From contig JAUIKE010000009.1 of NCBI GenBank assembly GCA_030430845.1, positions 1-64,000 on the forward strand: a DNA stretch of 64,000 bases, given 5' to 3'. Made by a program: the position numbers and the translations under genes. This document shows positions 1 to 8,330 of the stretch, one piece after another (the stretch's first letter is position 1; each line of letters opens with the position of its first letter). The notes below the pieces were generated by a model. That model made no database searches. It was not told the origin of the DNA and saw nothing but the letters and a program-made list of their open reading frames with translations. Origin of the DNA: Bacteroidia bacterium. Its GTDB lineage: Bacteria; Bacteroidota; Bacteroidia; Chitinophagales; Saprospiraceae.

Positions 1-1
1 C

Positions 2-133
2 AAGGCAGAAAATGCTTTAGGCACGAAGTTTGACCTCAAAGAATTCCACGCTCAGACAGTAGGCCAGGGTGCCATGCCCTTAAATATTTTGGAAAAACAT
101 ATTGATTGGTACATTAAAGAAGCCTCAAAATAA
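2..133 (+). CDS. DUF885 family protein, C-terminal fragment
   Basis: The window opens inside a reading frame that gives 43 residues before a TAA stop. The fragment has the pattern of the extreme C-terminus of DUF885 proteins: an ALGTKFDLKEFH segment, then GQGAMPLNILE and an aromatic-rich helix ending in WYIKEASK. DUF885 proteins are usually secreted or lipoprotein, about 580 residues long, with a metallopeptidase-like HEXXH region that would lie upstream of the window. The function of the family is not established. A terminator hairpin follows 76 bases later. The family call rests on this short tail only. Confidence 0.72.
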   Translation, partial: KAENALGTKFDLKEFHAQTVGQGAMPLNILEKHIDWYIKEASK

Positions 134-208
134 ATCAAGCGGAGAAGCGATACCTTGTTTTTTCTTTAAACCATTAGCCCAAGCATTCGTTTGAAAAATG
201 TAGGATGT

Positions 209-258
209 ATAGTATTTGTGGAGTCGTTCGGCTCTACAAATACTATCTTTATTTTTTT
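209..258 (+). terminator. Rho-independent terminator after the DUF885 gene
   Basis: Arms 209-223 and 232-246 pair over 15 bases with one G-T pair around an 8-base loop, followed by a T-rich run (247-258). It separates the DUF885 gene from the ABC importer operon. Confidence 0.8.
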
Positions 259-282
259 CTGCTAACCTTCTAAAAATCGAAC

Positions 283-1266
283 ATGACAAACAGGAACTGG
301 GCAGCCTTGCTACTAAGCTGGCTGTCATTGGCCTTTTTCACTGCCTGCACCCCATCCTCTGATAGTGACCTTCCGACCGTGGGGTTCGTTGACGCCTTTG
401 AAGACAATACCATCGAACAAGCAAAAGATGGTTTTTTAGCAGCACTCAAAGACAATGGTTTTTCCGAGGAGGAAGAATCACTCAAAGTAGTCTATCGAAA
501 CGCACAGGGAGATATTCCGACACTAACGCAAATCGTTCGTTACTTCATTTCCCAAGAAGTAGATCTGATGGCTACTTCGCCTTCACTGTCCACCATAACG
601 GCCCTTCAAAATACAAAAGACATTCCGGTTTTTATGATGGTCTCTCCGACTCCTGAATTAATGAAAGTAGTGGATCAACAAGGCAAGGCTCCTGAGAATT
701 TATTTGGGGTAGCGGAAAACCTTAATTACATCGACACTTCCTTTTCTATTATCCCTAAGCTTATAGAAGCTTCCGGTGAGGAGCTGCAAATAGGCCTGCT
801 CTACAATCAATCTGAACCTCAATCGGTCGAAGCTTTCAATAAGCTCAATGAATTAGCGGAGGAGCTGGATGTCCGCTTGATCGCCCGCCCGGTCAATACA
901 ACAGCAGACGTACAACTGGTCACAGCAGCACTCATCAACGAAAAGATCGACGCCTTCTTTGCCAATCCGGACAATACCATTTTCGGCGCTTTTGAAACCA
1001 TCCTCAAATCCTGCAATGAGGCCAATATCCCTATTTTTACCAGCGAGGCGGGGCTTGTAGATCGAGGAGCCGTAGCCGCTTTTGGAGCCGATATTTATCA
1101 GTGGGGGTATCAGGCTGGTGAGCAAGCAGCTGCTTTTTTAAAGACCGGCACTACCGACAATCTACAGTGGGAAATGGTCAAACTTCGAAAAAGGGTTTAC
1201 AATCCTGAATCAGCAGACCGCTTTGGCATCAGCATCCCAGACAATTACGAATCCATCAAGCGTTAA
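283..1266 (+). CDS. ABC transporter substrate-binding lipoprotein (PF04392/TrpX type)
   Basis: A 327-residue protein with a lipoprotein signal: charged start MTNRNW, hydrophobic stretch, then lipobox FTAC with Cys22 as the lipidation site. The mature part has the two-lobe architecture of the ABC_sub_bind family, with GFVDAFEDNT at the start of lobe 1, SPSLSTITALQ, and GLLYNQSEPQS opening lobe 2. It ends in the usual conserved tail (GTTDNLQWEM). Relatives in Firmicutes (TrpX) bind aromatic amino acids; the ligand here cannot be read from the sequence. It is first of three genes with matching permease and ATPase, spaced 9 bases from the permease, so the three very likely form one importer. Confidence 0.88.
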   Translation: MTNRNWAALLLSWLSLAFFTACTPSSDSDLPTVGFVDAFEDNTIEQAKDGFLAALKDNGFSEEEESLKVVYRNAQGDIPTLTQIVRYFISQEVDLMATSPSLSTITALQNTKDIPVFMMVSPTPELMKVVDQQGKAPENLFGVAENLNYIDTSFSIIPKLIEASGEELQIGLLYNQSEPQSVEAFNKLNELAEELDVRLIARPVNTTADVQLVTAALINEKIDAFFANPDNTIFGAFETILKSCNEANIPIFTSEAGLVDRGAVAAFGADIYQWGYQAGEQAAAFLKTGTTDNLQWEMVKLRKRVYNPESADRFGISIPDNYESIKR

Positions 1267-1275
1267 ATTGATTGT

Positions 1276-2145
1276 ATGATCTTTTACCTCTCTGCACTAA
1301 TTCTGGGGCTTTGTCTTTCTGCCATGGGATTGGGCATTTTCATCACGATGAAAATTTTCCGGATACCGGATATTACCACGGATGGTAGTTATACGCTGGG
1401 GGCAGCCGTCACGGCCGTACTGCTGACCCAAGGCTGGTCTTTGATCCCCGTTCTAGGTGTCAGCATAGTCGCCGGTGTAGTTGCGGGGGTGTTGACCGGA
1501 CTGGTTCACACTCGGCTCAAGATAGATGCTTTATTGGCCGGCATACTCGTCATGACCGGGTTATACTCGATCAACCTGACCGTCCTGGGGCGTTCTAACA
1601 TCCCATTGAATAATGTAGACACCATATTTACGACATTAGCGGTTTTCAAAAAAAACATATACAACGAACTATGGGTCGGCTTGCTATTTTTAGGTCTGCT
1701 GTCCGCTCTTTTAGCCTATATGCTGCGCACAGATTTCGGGATTGCCATGCGGGCCACCGGAAACAGCGAATCCATGACCCGGGCCATGGGCATCAACAAT
1801 AACCGTATGAAGATCATCGGCCTGGCCATCGCCAATGCATTGACGGCCATCAGCGGTTTTTTAGTCGCCCAGTACCAGCACTTCACAGACATCAATATGG
1901 GCATCGGAATTGTACTGGTGGGGCTAGGATCCGTGCTGATCGGAGACGCTTTGATCAAGTGGCTGGGTATTCAGCACATTTGGCTGAGGCTTATTTTTGT
2001 CATGCTCGGATGTATTCTTTTCCAGATGGTATTGGCCTTTGCCTTGTCGTGGGGCGTCAACCCGAACATGCTCAAGCTGGTTACGGCCGTTTTCGTTCTG
2101 GCCATTGTCGGAATTCCCCGCATCATTAAAAGCGAAAAACCATGA
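1276..2145 (+). CDS. ABC transporter permease, BPD_transp_2/TrpY type
   Basis: A 289-residue integral membrane protein with about eight hydrophobic helices. The motif GIAMRATGNSESMTRAMGIN (about residues 155-175) is the cytoplasmic coupling loop typical of branched-chain or TrpY-type permeases, and PDITTDGSYTLGAAVTAVLL near the N-terminus is typical of the same family. Family members work as homodimers with one ATPase partner. The stop codon overlaps the start of the downstream ATPase (ATGA), showing translational coupling. The substrate is unknown and is set by the lipoprotein encoded just upstream. Confidence 0.9.
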   Translation: MIFYLSALILGLCLSAMGLGIFITMKIFRIPDITTDGSYTLGAAVTAVLLTQGWSLIPVLGVSIVAGVVAGVLTGLVHTRLKIDALLAGILVMTGLYSINLTVLGRSNIPLNNVDTIFTTLAVFKKNIYNELWVGLLFLGLLSALLAYMLRTDFGIAMRATGNSESMTRAMGINNNRMKIIGLAIANALTAISGFLVAQYQHFTDINMGIGIVLVGLGSVLIGDALIKWLGIQHIWLRLIFVMLGCILFQMVLAFALSWGVNPNMLKLVTAVFVLAIVGIPRIIKSEKP

Positions 2146-2891
2146 TCTCACTGCATCAAATAAACAAAACATTCAACAGAGGAAAGGTCAATGAGGTCAA
2201 GGCCCTGGAGGAGATCGACCTGCAAATTTCAGAAGGAGAGTTTGTGGTACTGATCGGCTCGAACGGTTCTGGCAAGACGACTCTGCTCAATACTATCTCA
2301 GGGGCTATCTATCCCAGCAAAGGGCAGGTAGAGATCGGCGATCAGAACGTCACAAAACTGCCGGAGCATAAGCGCAGTCGCTGGATTGCCCGCGTATTTC
2401 AGGACCCTTTAGGTGGCACAGCCCCGGAATTGAGCATACTCGACAATTTCCGTCTGGCAGCCTTACGTACCCAGCCCAAGCGACTCACCATCGGTATTAA
2501 TGCTGCCTTTAAGGAAAAAGTCAGAGCACAAATATCCCAGCTGGGCATGGGCCTAGAAGACAAGATCCATCAACCGATGGGCACGCTCTCTGGTGGGCAG
2601 CGACAAGCCCTCACACTTATCATGACCACTATGGACCAAACGGAGATTTTATTACTGGATGAACCAACGGCCGCTTTAGACCCTAAGTCGGCCGAGGTGG
2701 TTATGGAAACAGCTCAGCGGATTATCCGGGAAAATCAGCTCACCACTGTTTTTATTACCCATGATCTTCAAGAGGCGCTTCAATACGGTGATCGCCTCAT
2801 ACAAATGCATCGGGGGGCAATCCGTCGTGATTTGAATTCGGAGGCGAAGAAAGCGTTGACCTATGAGGAGCTGGCCAATTGGTTTAAGTAA
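2142..2891 (+). CDS. ABC transporter ATP-binding protein (TrpZ type)
   Basis: A 249-residue nucleotide-binding subunit with all signatures: Walker A GSNGSGKTT, signature LSGGQRQ, Walker B ILLLDEPTAALDP with the catalytic Glu, and switch His in FITHDL. It starts within the last codons of the permease gene and is followed by a strong hairpin, so the operon is lipoprotein-permease-ATPase. It energises import through the permease. No extra domain is present. Confidence 0.93.
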   Translation: MISLHQINKTFNRGKVNEVKALEEIDLQISEGEFVVLIGSNGSGKTTLLNTISGAIYPSKGQVEIGDQNVTKLPEHKRSRWIARVFQDPLGGTAPELSILDNFRLAALRTQPKRLTIGINAAFKEKVRAQISQLGMGLEDKIHQPMGTLSGGQRQALTLIMTTMDQTEILLLDEPTAALDPKSAEVVMETAQRIIRENQLTTVFITHDLQEALQYGDRLIQMHRGAIRRDLNSEAKKALTYEELANWFK

Positions 2892-2946
2892 AAAGGGTAT
2901 TGGTCGAAAACTCCCGTGGGAGTTTTCGACCAATACCCTTTTTTTT
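2891..2946. terminator. Long perfect hairpin ending the ABC importer operon
   Basis: Arms 2891-2915 and 2918-2942 are exact reverse complements (25 bases each), with A-rich and T-rich outer ends so it can work in either direction. The stop codon of the ATPase gene (2889-2891) touches the left arm. The next gene starts 14 bases after the T-run. Confidence 0.85.
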
Positions 2947-2959
2947 ATAAATTGGAAGC

Positions 2960-3349
2960 ATGCATGACGACATCGAAAAAAAGGCCAGGCAAAAAGTAGA
3001 AGAAAAAAAAGGCTTTTACTTCATATCCATGATTTTCCTCATGGTCTCTATCATTTTATTTGTACTCAGCTTTATTATTGGAGGCGTCGCGGCCTTTTGG
3101 ATACGCTTTCCAATTCTCGTATTGGGGCTCTTAACGGCTGTATTTTACTTCTATCTTTTCGGATTCCCCTTTTCCAACGTTTTATCCGAAGAATGGGAAG
3201 ATGAAGAGTTCGAGAAAGAAATGTATAAATTATACCGTCAAAAAAGGCATATGCTTCCACCCCCCGAAGAATTAAGCGAGGAAGACAAACTCGAGTTAAA
3301 GGAGTTGGAACGCCTGAAACAGAAATGGGAAGGGGATGATTATTCTTAG
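2960..3349 (+). CDS. 2TM domain protein, small membrane protein
   Basis: A 129-residue protein with an N-terminal KKARQKVEEKKGFY segment and two closely spaced hydrophobic helices (about residues 22-45 and 49-72), the layout of the Bacteroidota 2TM domain (PF13239). The C-terminal half is highly charged (EEWEDEEFEKEMYKLYRQK, then a Leu/Glu/Lys helix) and probably forms a cytoplasmic coiled coil. In other Bacteroidota, 2TM domains are often attached to LytTR or histidine kinase proteins; here it stands alone. Function unknown. It is convergent with the STAND gene, with stops 8 bases apart. Confidence 0.65.
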   Translation: MHDDIEKKARQKVEEKKGFYFISMIFLMVSIILFVLSFIIGGVAAFWIRFPILVLGLLTAVFYFYLFGFPFSNVLSEEWEDEEFEKEMYKLYRQKRHMLPPPEELSEEDKLELKELERLKQKWEGDDYS

Positions 3350-3357
3350 CATCAATA

Positions 3358-6300
3358 TTATGCAGATGCTTTAAAAGCTTCCACCATATCCTTAAACTTT
3401 TTATCTTTCAAATAAGGTAGCAGCAGCTCATCTTTATCCAGGTAAATATAGAATTGATGCGCCGGCTTCGTGTCCAGGCTTTTTTGTAGTTCCTTGTAAA
3501 AGTTAGCTTCATCACCCTTTGCAATGGCAATTTTCGCCTTTAAGAAATAGTAGAAACTATCCGGTTCTTTTAAGGACTCGGCTAACTCCAGGTAATGTTC
3601 GGCTTTTTTAACATTCTTACGGCCTGCATAGAGTTCCGCCAAATTGCGATAGATCCCCCCAAGCAATGTTTCATCCGGATCCAGGCTGAGGGCCTTATCA
3701 TAATCTGCCAGAGCCAACTCCTCGTCTTTCAAATAGTCCTGATAAATACCTCCTCTTTGAACGTAAACCGTCGGATCCTCCGGATTGAGTTCAATGGCTT
3801 TTTGAAATATAGGCATGGCTTTATCGTATTCATCAACCAATATATAGTTACTGGCCAGGTTCGTCAGGAAAATGGTTTCTTTCGGTTCCAGTTCTGCTGC
3901 CTTTAGATAAAAACCCAGGGATTTTTTATAATCCTCGTAATCGTTGTAATAGATATTCGCCATGTCATTATAAGGATCGGGGTAAGCGGGGTCCAGATCG
4001 ATAGCTTTTTGGAAGCATTCCAGCGCTTTGTCTAACTCCTTTGAGTACTGATAGCTGACGCCGAGGTTTCGCCAAATGGTTTTTTCCTGATCATTAATGG
4101 AAATGGCTTGATTCAGGTCTTTTATGGCCTGCTCGTACTGACCCCGATTGTGATAGAAAATGCCGCGGCTGTTGTATCCGTCCAGGTATGCCGGATCCAA
4201 TTCGATGGCTTTGTCAAAGTGCTGCTTAGCTTCATCGTACCGGCCTAGTTCTTCATAGGTTGTACCCAGGTTGCGATAAAAAATAGCATTGTCCGGTTGT
4301 AATTTAATCGCCTCCTTATAATCCGATTCTGCTTTTTCATAATCATTCCCATTAAAAAACAGATTGCCCCGACTATTATAGGCATCTGAATAGGCCTGAT
4401 TCAGATCAATAGCCTGGTCATAACAACGGAGAGCGATATCCTTTTTCCCTGATTTTTCATATCCCAGCCCCAAATTGCGGTAAAAAATAGGCTCGCTGCT
4501 ATTGAACTCAATAGCCAGTTGATAATTTTCGATGGCTTCTTCATAACGCTCCAGCGCGTAAAGAATATTTCCCCGGCTGTTATAAGCATCGGCATAATTG
4601 GGATCTAATTCGATGGCACGGTTATAGGTCTGGAGTGCTTGCTCTTTTTTCCCTTCCTTATCGTAACTAAGCCCCAGATTGCGATAGTATACCGGTTCAG
4701 TTTCTCTATATTCAATAGCCTTCTGATAATGCTCAATGGCTTGCTGATATTGCTGTTTATCAAAAAAGATATTACCCAGGCTGTTATAAGCATCTGAATA
4801 AGTGGGATCAACCTGGATGGCCGCATGATAAGCCTTTTCTGCTTTTTCCATGTCGCCTATGCGCTCGTAAGCCAAGCCTAGGTTACGATGGTACATGGCT
4901 TCTTTGCTGTTTAGTTCGATAGCTCGCTGGTAGTTGATGATCGCCTCCTCGTACTGTTTCAAGTCATAAAAAATATTACCCCTGCTATTAAAGGCATCGG
5001 CATAATCAGGATTTTTTTCAACTGCTTTGGAATAAGCAGTCATGGCTTTTTCGGTCTCTCCCATTTTTTCATAACACAACCCCAGATTGCGATGAAAAAC
5101 GGCCTCCTCGTTTTTTAATTCAATTGCCCTCATATAATCTGCCATTGCTTCCTCGTATCTGCCTTCATTAAAAAACATATTGCCACGGCTGTTGTAAGCA
5201 TCCGGAAAATCAGGGTCCAATTGAATAGCCTTCTCAAAACAGTCCATCGCTTTTTCTTTCCGGCCCATTTTACTGAGGTTACTCCCCAGGTTTCTCAGGA
5301 AGACGGCATTGTCAGGCTCCAGATCCAAAGCATGGAGGTAATCTGATTCTGCCTTTTCGTATTCCTCTCGGTTATAATAGATATTTCCCCGACTATTGAA
5401 AGCTTCAGCGTAGGTGTCGTCGATTTCCAGGGCCTGATTGTAATACTCTTCAGCCTTGCTATATTCTCCAAGTCGCTCATAAGCCAGGCCGGCATTAGAA
5501 TAATAATAGGCCTGACTGGGATCTAACTCAATAGCTCGTAAATAATTCTCGACGGCCTCCTTTTGACGGCCGGTATCATAATAAACGATGCCTCTACTGT
5601 TATACAGGTAGGCCGCCTCGGGATCGAGCAGGATCGCACGACTATAATCCTCATTAGCCTTGTCGTACCATTTCATATTGGCCTTCAAATATCCTCGCTG
5701 GTAATACAAATAGGACAGATGCCGGTCGAGCGGAAGAGAAGCAGATTCTTTTAAAAAATCTTCTTCCTGTAAAAAGACAGACTTTTGATATTGCTCTATC
5801 CGACCATTCAGCTGATCGAGTTCTTCTTTCCATTTTTTTTCCAGGGCGTTTACTTGCTGGAGTAATTTTGACTTTTCAGCCATTTTGTCGAGAAGTGTAG
5901 CTTTTTGTCTTCTTTCTTTGGATTTGACCACTGCCAGCACCAAGGTATCGTGGGTTATCTCGTACATGGTGGCACCGGTAGAGGGCGACACCTCCGCCCG
6001 AACCAAGCGGCATTCCACCATTTTATTCAGCAGCTCCGGCGAAATACTCAATTCCTTGAATATTTGCTTATCGTACATAGAAATCCTTTGCAGATCATCC
6101 TCGAAGATGAGTTTTTCCATTATTGCCCGGGCCAGTTCCTGGCTTTGTTCGTCGCCCAGGCGCTCGATCTGCTTGTCGTAAAAGTTTTCCACTACCTCTT
6201 CCAGGTTTTCCAGATCGGTTTCCTCCACCAAGGTTTTCTCCGGACTGATCAAATACATTTCTATATACTGACATACCATCTGCAACTGGAATGCCTCTAC

Positions 6301-7134
6301 CGATTGGGTGATCTTGCTAGACAGGAAATTCAGGATCTTGCCCAATGCCTGAGGTGTATACCCAAAACGAGGGCTAAAAAAATCACCCTCCAACTGTGCA
6401 GGCTCCGTAATAGCTGCACTGGCCTGGCGGCGTTTTAGGGCATCGAGGACATAGTTGTTCTGAAGGATGTTCGGGAAGTAATCCTTGAGCTGATCCATCA
6501 TACTCAGTTTGTCCGAGCGGATGCTGAAAACTATCTTCACATTTATGGGAGCATAAAATAGGGAAAGCACTTCTTCTGTATAATGGTCAGGGTCATCTTT
6601 AAGCCTTTTTTTCAGCTGCTCTCGCCAGGATGGTGGGAGTTTGACGTATAAGAGGTCCGATAATTCTTGTTTAAAAGCTTCTAACTGGAATGGAGTATAC
6701 GTGAAACACTCTTCGAACTGATCCAATATGATTACAAAGCCGCTTACATCCGGGTTTTCAATTTGTAGCGCTTTAAAATAATACCAAAGGGAAGAATTCT
6801 GATTATCTATTTCTTTAAGCGCAGGAGAAGAAGGGAGCTCATCGACAAAGGCTTTTTGTAAAAAATTTTCTAGCAAACCTATGCCTTCTTCCCGATTATA
6901 CCGTCCCGGGCGAACATAAAAGGACCGCAAGTTATTTTCCTGTTGAAGCATCGGTAAGATGCCCGCTCTTAACAAAGAAGTTTTTCCATATCCCGACTTA
7001 CCATGCAAAACGGTGATCTGCTCCAGCAAAATAGCCTGGTAGAGTTTTTGAATATCTTCGTCGCGACCAAAGAAAAGATCTTTATCATCGATAGAAAAAG
7101 GTTCGGTGCCGGGATATCTGTATTTGTTATTCAT
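3358..7134 (-). CDS. nSTAND1 NTPase with a long TPR array (conflict-system sensor)
   Basis: A 1258-residue protein. The N-terminal NTPase (about 1-410) reads as nSTAND1: FFGRDEDI (21-28), Walker A GKSGYGKT (45-52), Walker B IILDQFEE (135-142), a sensor-like FSIRSDKL (203-210), and the winged-helix end motif YEITHDTLV (391-399). A charged coiled coil (about 410-465) leads into some 21-22 tetratricopeptide repeats (about 470-1230), arranged as a 68-residue double repeat of alternating NSRGN and RNLGL types. STAND NTPases are kept off by nucleotide and oligomerise when the repeat region binds a trigger. No effector domain is fused; the probable effector is the SIR2-like protein encoded just upstream, with which it shares an ATGA overlap. 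A defence role is inferred. Confidence 0.85.
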   Translation of the reverse strand: MNNKYRYPGTEPFSIDDKDLFFGRDEDIQKLYQAILLEQITVLHGKSGYGKTSLLRAGILPMLQQENNLRSFYVRPGRYNREEGIGLLENFLQKAFVDELPSSPALKEIDNQNSSLWYYFKALQIENPDVSGFVIILDQFEECFTYTPFQLEAFKQELSDLLYVKLPPSWREQLKKRLKDDPDHYTEEVLSLFYAPINVKIVFSIRSDKLSMMDQLKDYFPNILQNNYVLDALKRRQASAAITEPAQLEGDFFSPRFGYTPQALGKILNFLSSKITQSVEAFQLQMVCQYIEMYLISPEKTLVEETDLENLEEVVENFYDKQIERLGDEQSQELARAIMEKLIFEDDLQRISMYDKQIFKELSISPELLNKMVECRLVRAEVSPSTGATMYEITHDTLVLAVVKSKERRQKATLLDKMAEKSKLLQQVNALEKKWKEELDQLNGRIEQYQKSVFLQEEDFLKESASLPLDRHLSYLYYQRGYLKANMKWYDKANEDYSRAILLDPEAAYLYNSRGIVYYDTGRQKEAVENYLRAIELDPSQAYYYSNAGLAYERLGEYSKAEEYYNQALEIDDTYAEAFNSRGNIYYNREEYEKAESDYLHALDLEPDNAVFLRNLGSNLSKMGRKEKAMDCFEKAIQLDPDFPDAYNSRGNMFFNEGRYEEAMADYMRAIELKNEEAVFHRNLGLCYEKMGETEKAMTAYSKAVEKNPDYADAFNSRGNIFYDLKQYEEAIINYQRAIELNSKEAMYHRNLGLAYERIGDMEKAEKAYHAAIQVDPTYSDAYNSLGNIFFDKQQYQQAIEHYQKAIEYRETEPVYYRNLGLSYDKEGKKEQALQTYNRAIELDPNYADAYNSRGNILYALERYEEAIENYQLAIEFNSSEPIFYRNLGLGYEKSGKKDIALRCYDQAIDLNQAYSDAYNSRGNLFFNGNDYEKAESDYKEAIKLQPDNAIFYRNLGTTYEELGRYDEAKQHFDKAIELDPAYLDGYNSRGIFYHNRGQYEQAIKDLNQAISINDQEKTIWRNLGVSYQYSKELDKALECFQKAIDLDPAYPDPYNDMANIYYNDYEDYKKSLGFYLKAAELEPKETIFLTNLASNYILVDEYDKAMPIFQKAIELNPEDPTVYVQRGGIYQDYLKDEELALADYDKALSLDPDETLLGGIYRNLAELYAGRKNVKKAEHYLELAESLKEPDSFYYFLKAKIAIAKGDEANFYKELQKSLDTKPAHQFYIYLDKDELLLPYLKDKKFKDMVEAFKASA

Positions 7135-8219
7135 GAGTGCGCGGATATTTCATTAGCCAGGGACAAAACACTGTCTTTCACATTATTGAATACCAGCTCT
7201 GCACTGGAGTGGCTGATCTTCCCCTTGTGCAGATCCTGCGTGGCTTTTTCGAAGCGGCTTTGATACAGAATCAGGTCGTCGATCTGCTGATTATTGCTGT
7301 AAAGTTTTAATTCTTCAATACTTTCCTCTATCTCATTATTGCGAATATGCAGTCGGATGGAATCGAGAAGCTCTGTTTTGGGTTTTACTACTTTCTTTTC
7401 AGAGGGTCGGCGGAGTGCATGTTGACTTTCCTGGAAAAGCTTTTCAATAAAAGCATCGGAGTGGAGATCCAGGAAGCTGATCTCAAAATGCCGGGTATAA
7501 AAGGTAGTCGCTTCATTCGGGATATTCTGATCGATGCAGGCATTGATCAATTTGTCCTGACTGTGCAGTCCAAGTAAGCGGAGCAATAGGCGCAGGTACC
7601 ATTTTCGGAATTTAATGCCTATAAAAATAAAACTGGAGGTACTTTGAAGGGCCAGGCGTACTTTTTCGGGTAATTTAAAATTGCCAAAAATATTTTCCAG
7701 GTAAGAAAACAGATCATCATAAGTAAAAATGAGCGATTCTTCATCCTCTGTGCTCCCCATCAAATTATAAATGAGTGGCTGGTCCTTTTCAATAGGAATT
7801 CGATCGAATTGACTGCCGCCGGCATTTTTATTTTTATCATAATACTGGAAATCGTATTGAAGATTCAGCTGATCAAAAGCATTTTTTAAATACAGGTCGG
7901 GTGAAAGGTTGATGACCAAATGGAAAGGTACTTGAGCCAGTTTCTGGTAAAGGTCTTCGGCACGTGGAACTTCAAAAAAGTTCTGGATTTTGAACAAAGT
8001 CAAGAGGCGATCCTTTGTAGAATCAAAGGCAATGAACTCATCCTCTCCGAAAAAATCAAAAGTTTTGCCCTGCAGCTCCTGATCCAGATAAGTCCTCAGG
8101 CTTTCCTGAAAGGATTCTCCATCCCGCACAAAGGCAATTTCGGGGCCGATCACCAGGGCGCACTTGCCCTGCTCGATGCGCTTGATCAAAAAATCCCACA
8201 TATCGTTTTCATGGTTCAT
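7131..8219 (-). CDS. SIR2-like protein with C-terminal effector-associated domain (EAD11-like)
   Basis: A 362-residue cytoplasmic protein when started at the ATG at 8219; a TTG at 8261 would add 14 residues with no family features. Residues about 8-215 follow the SIR2-like Rossmann pattern found next to STAND NTPases: CALVIGPEIA (20-29), HLVINLSPDLYLKNAF (100-115), PLIYNLMGS (148-156), a TYDDLFSYLENI segment, and SFIFIGIKFRKWYLRLLLRL. The C-terminus (about 282-362), with LDSIRLHIRNNEIEESIEEL and LILYQSRFEKATQDLHKG, matches effector-associated domain 11, a homotypic adaptor. Canonical SIR2 residues are altered (GPE for GAG, LMG for LHG), so NAD cleavage is uncertain. It is translationally coupled to the STAND gene. 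Confidence 0.7.
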   Translation of the reverse strand: MNHENDMWDFLIKRIEQGKCALVIGPEIAFVRDGESFQESLRTYLDQELQGKTFDFFGEDEFIAFDSTKDRLLTLFKIQNFFEVPRAEDLYQKLAQVPFHLVINLSPDLYLKNAFDQLNLQYDFQYYDKNKNAGGSQFDRIPIEKDQPLIYNLMGSTEDEESLIFTYDDLFSYLENIFGNFKLPEKVRLALQSTSSFIFIGIKFRKWYLRLLLRLLGLHSQDKLINACIDQNIPNEATTFYTRHFEISFLDLHSDAFIEKLFQESQHALRRPSEKKVVKPKTELLDSIRLHIRNNEIEESIEELKLYSNNQQIDDLILYQSRFEKATQDLHKGKISHSSAELVFNNVKDSVLSLANEISAHS

Positions 8220-8272
8220 AGCTTGGGATGTATGAATTTGGTTTGGAATTGAAAAATACAAAATTTAGTATA

Positions 8273-8317
8273 TTTTAGAGCAATCGAACCGCCAATGGCG
8301 GTTCGATTGCTCTAAAA
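8273..8317. repeat. Perfect 22-bp-arm inverted repeat between divergent genes
   Basis: Arms 8273-8294 and 8296-8317 are exact reverse complements around a single base (working loop AAT). It lies between the divergent starts of the SIR2-like gene (8219, minus) and the GPP34 gene (8331, plus), so it cannot terminate either gene. It ends 13 bases before the GPP34 ATG. Confidence 0.75.
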
Positions 8318-8330
8318 AAGAAAAATTTCT

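Noticed and set aside
3600-5600. Regular repeated DNA words that might suggest a CRISPR array
   Set aside because: The period is 204 bp, in frame with the TPR coding sequence, with no short identical repeats or unique spacers.
3595-6438. Several open frames on the plus strand opposite the STAND-TPR gene
   Set aside because: They are shadows of the repeat-rich gene on the minus strand; their peptides show no domains.
8220-8261. TTG start adding 14 residues to the SIR2-like protein
   Set aside because: The extra residues are not typical of the family, and an ATG lies at 8219 immediately before the conserved helix.
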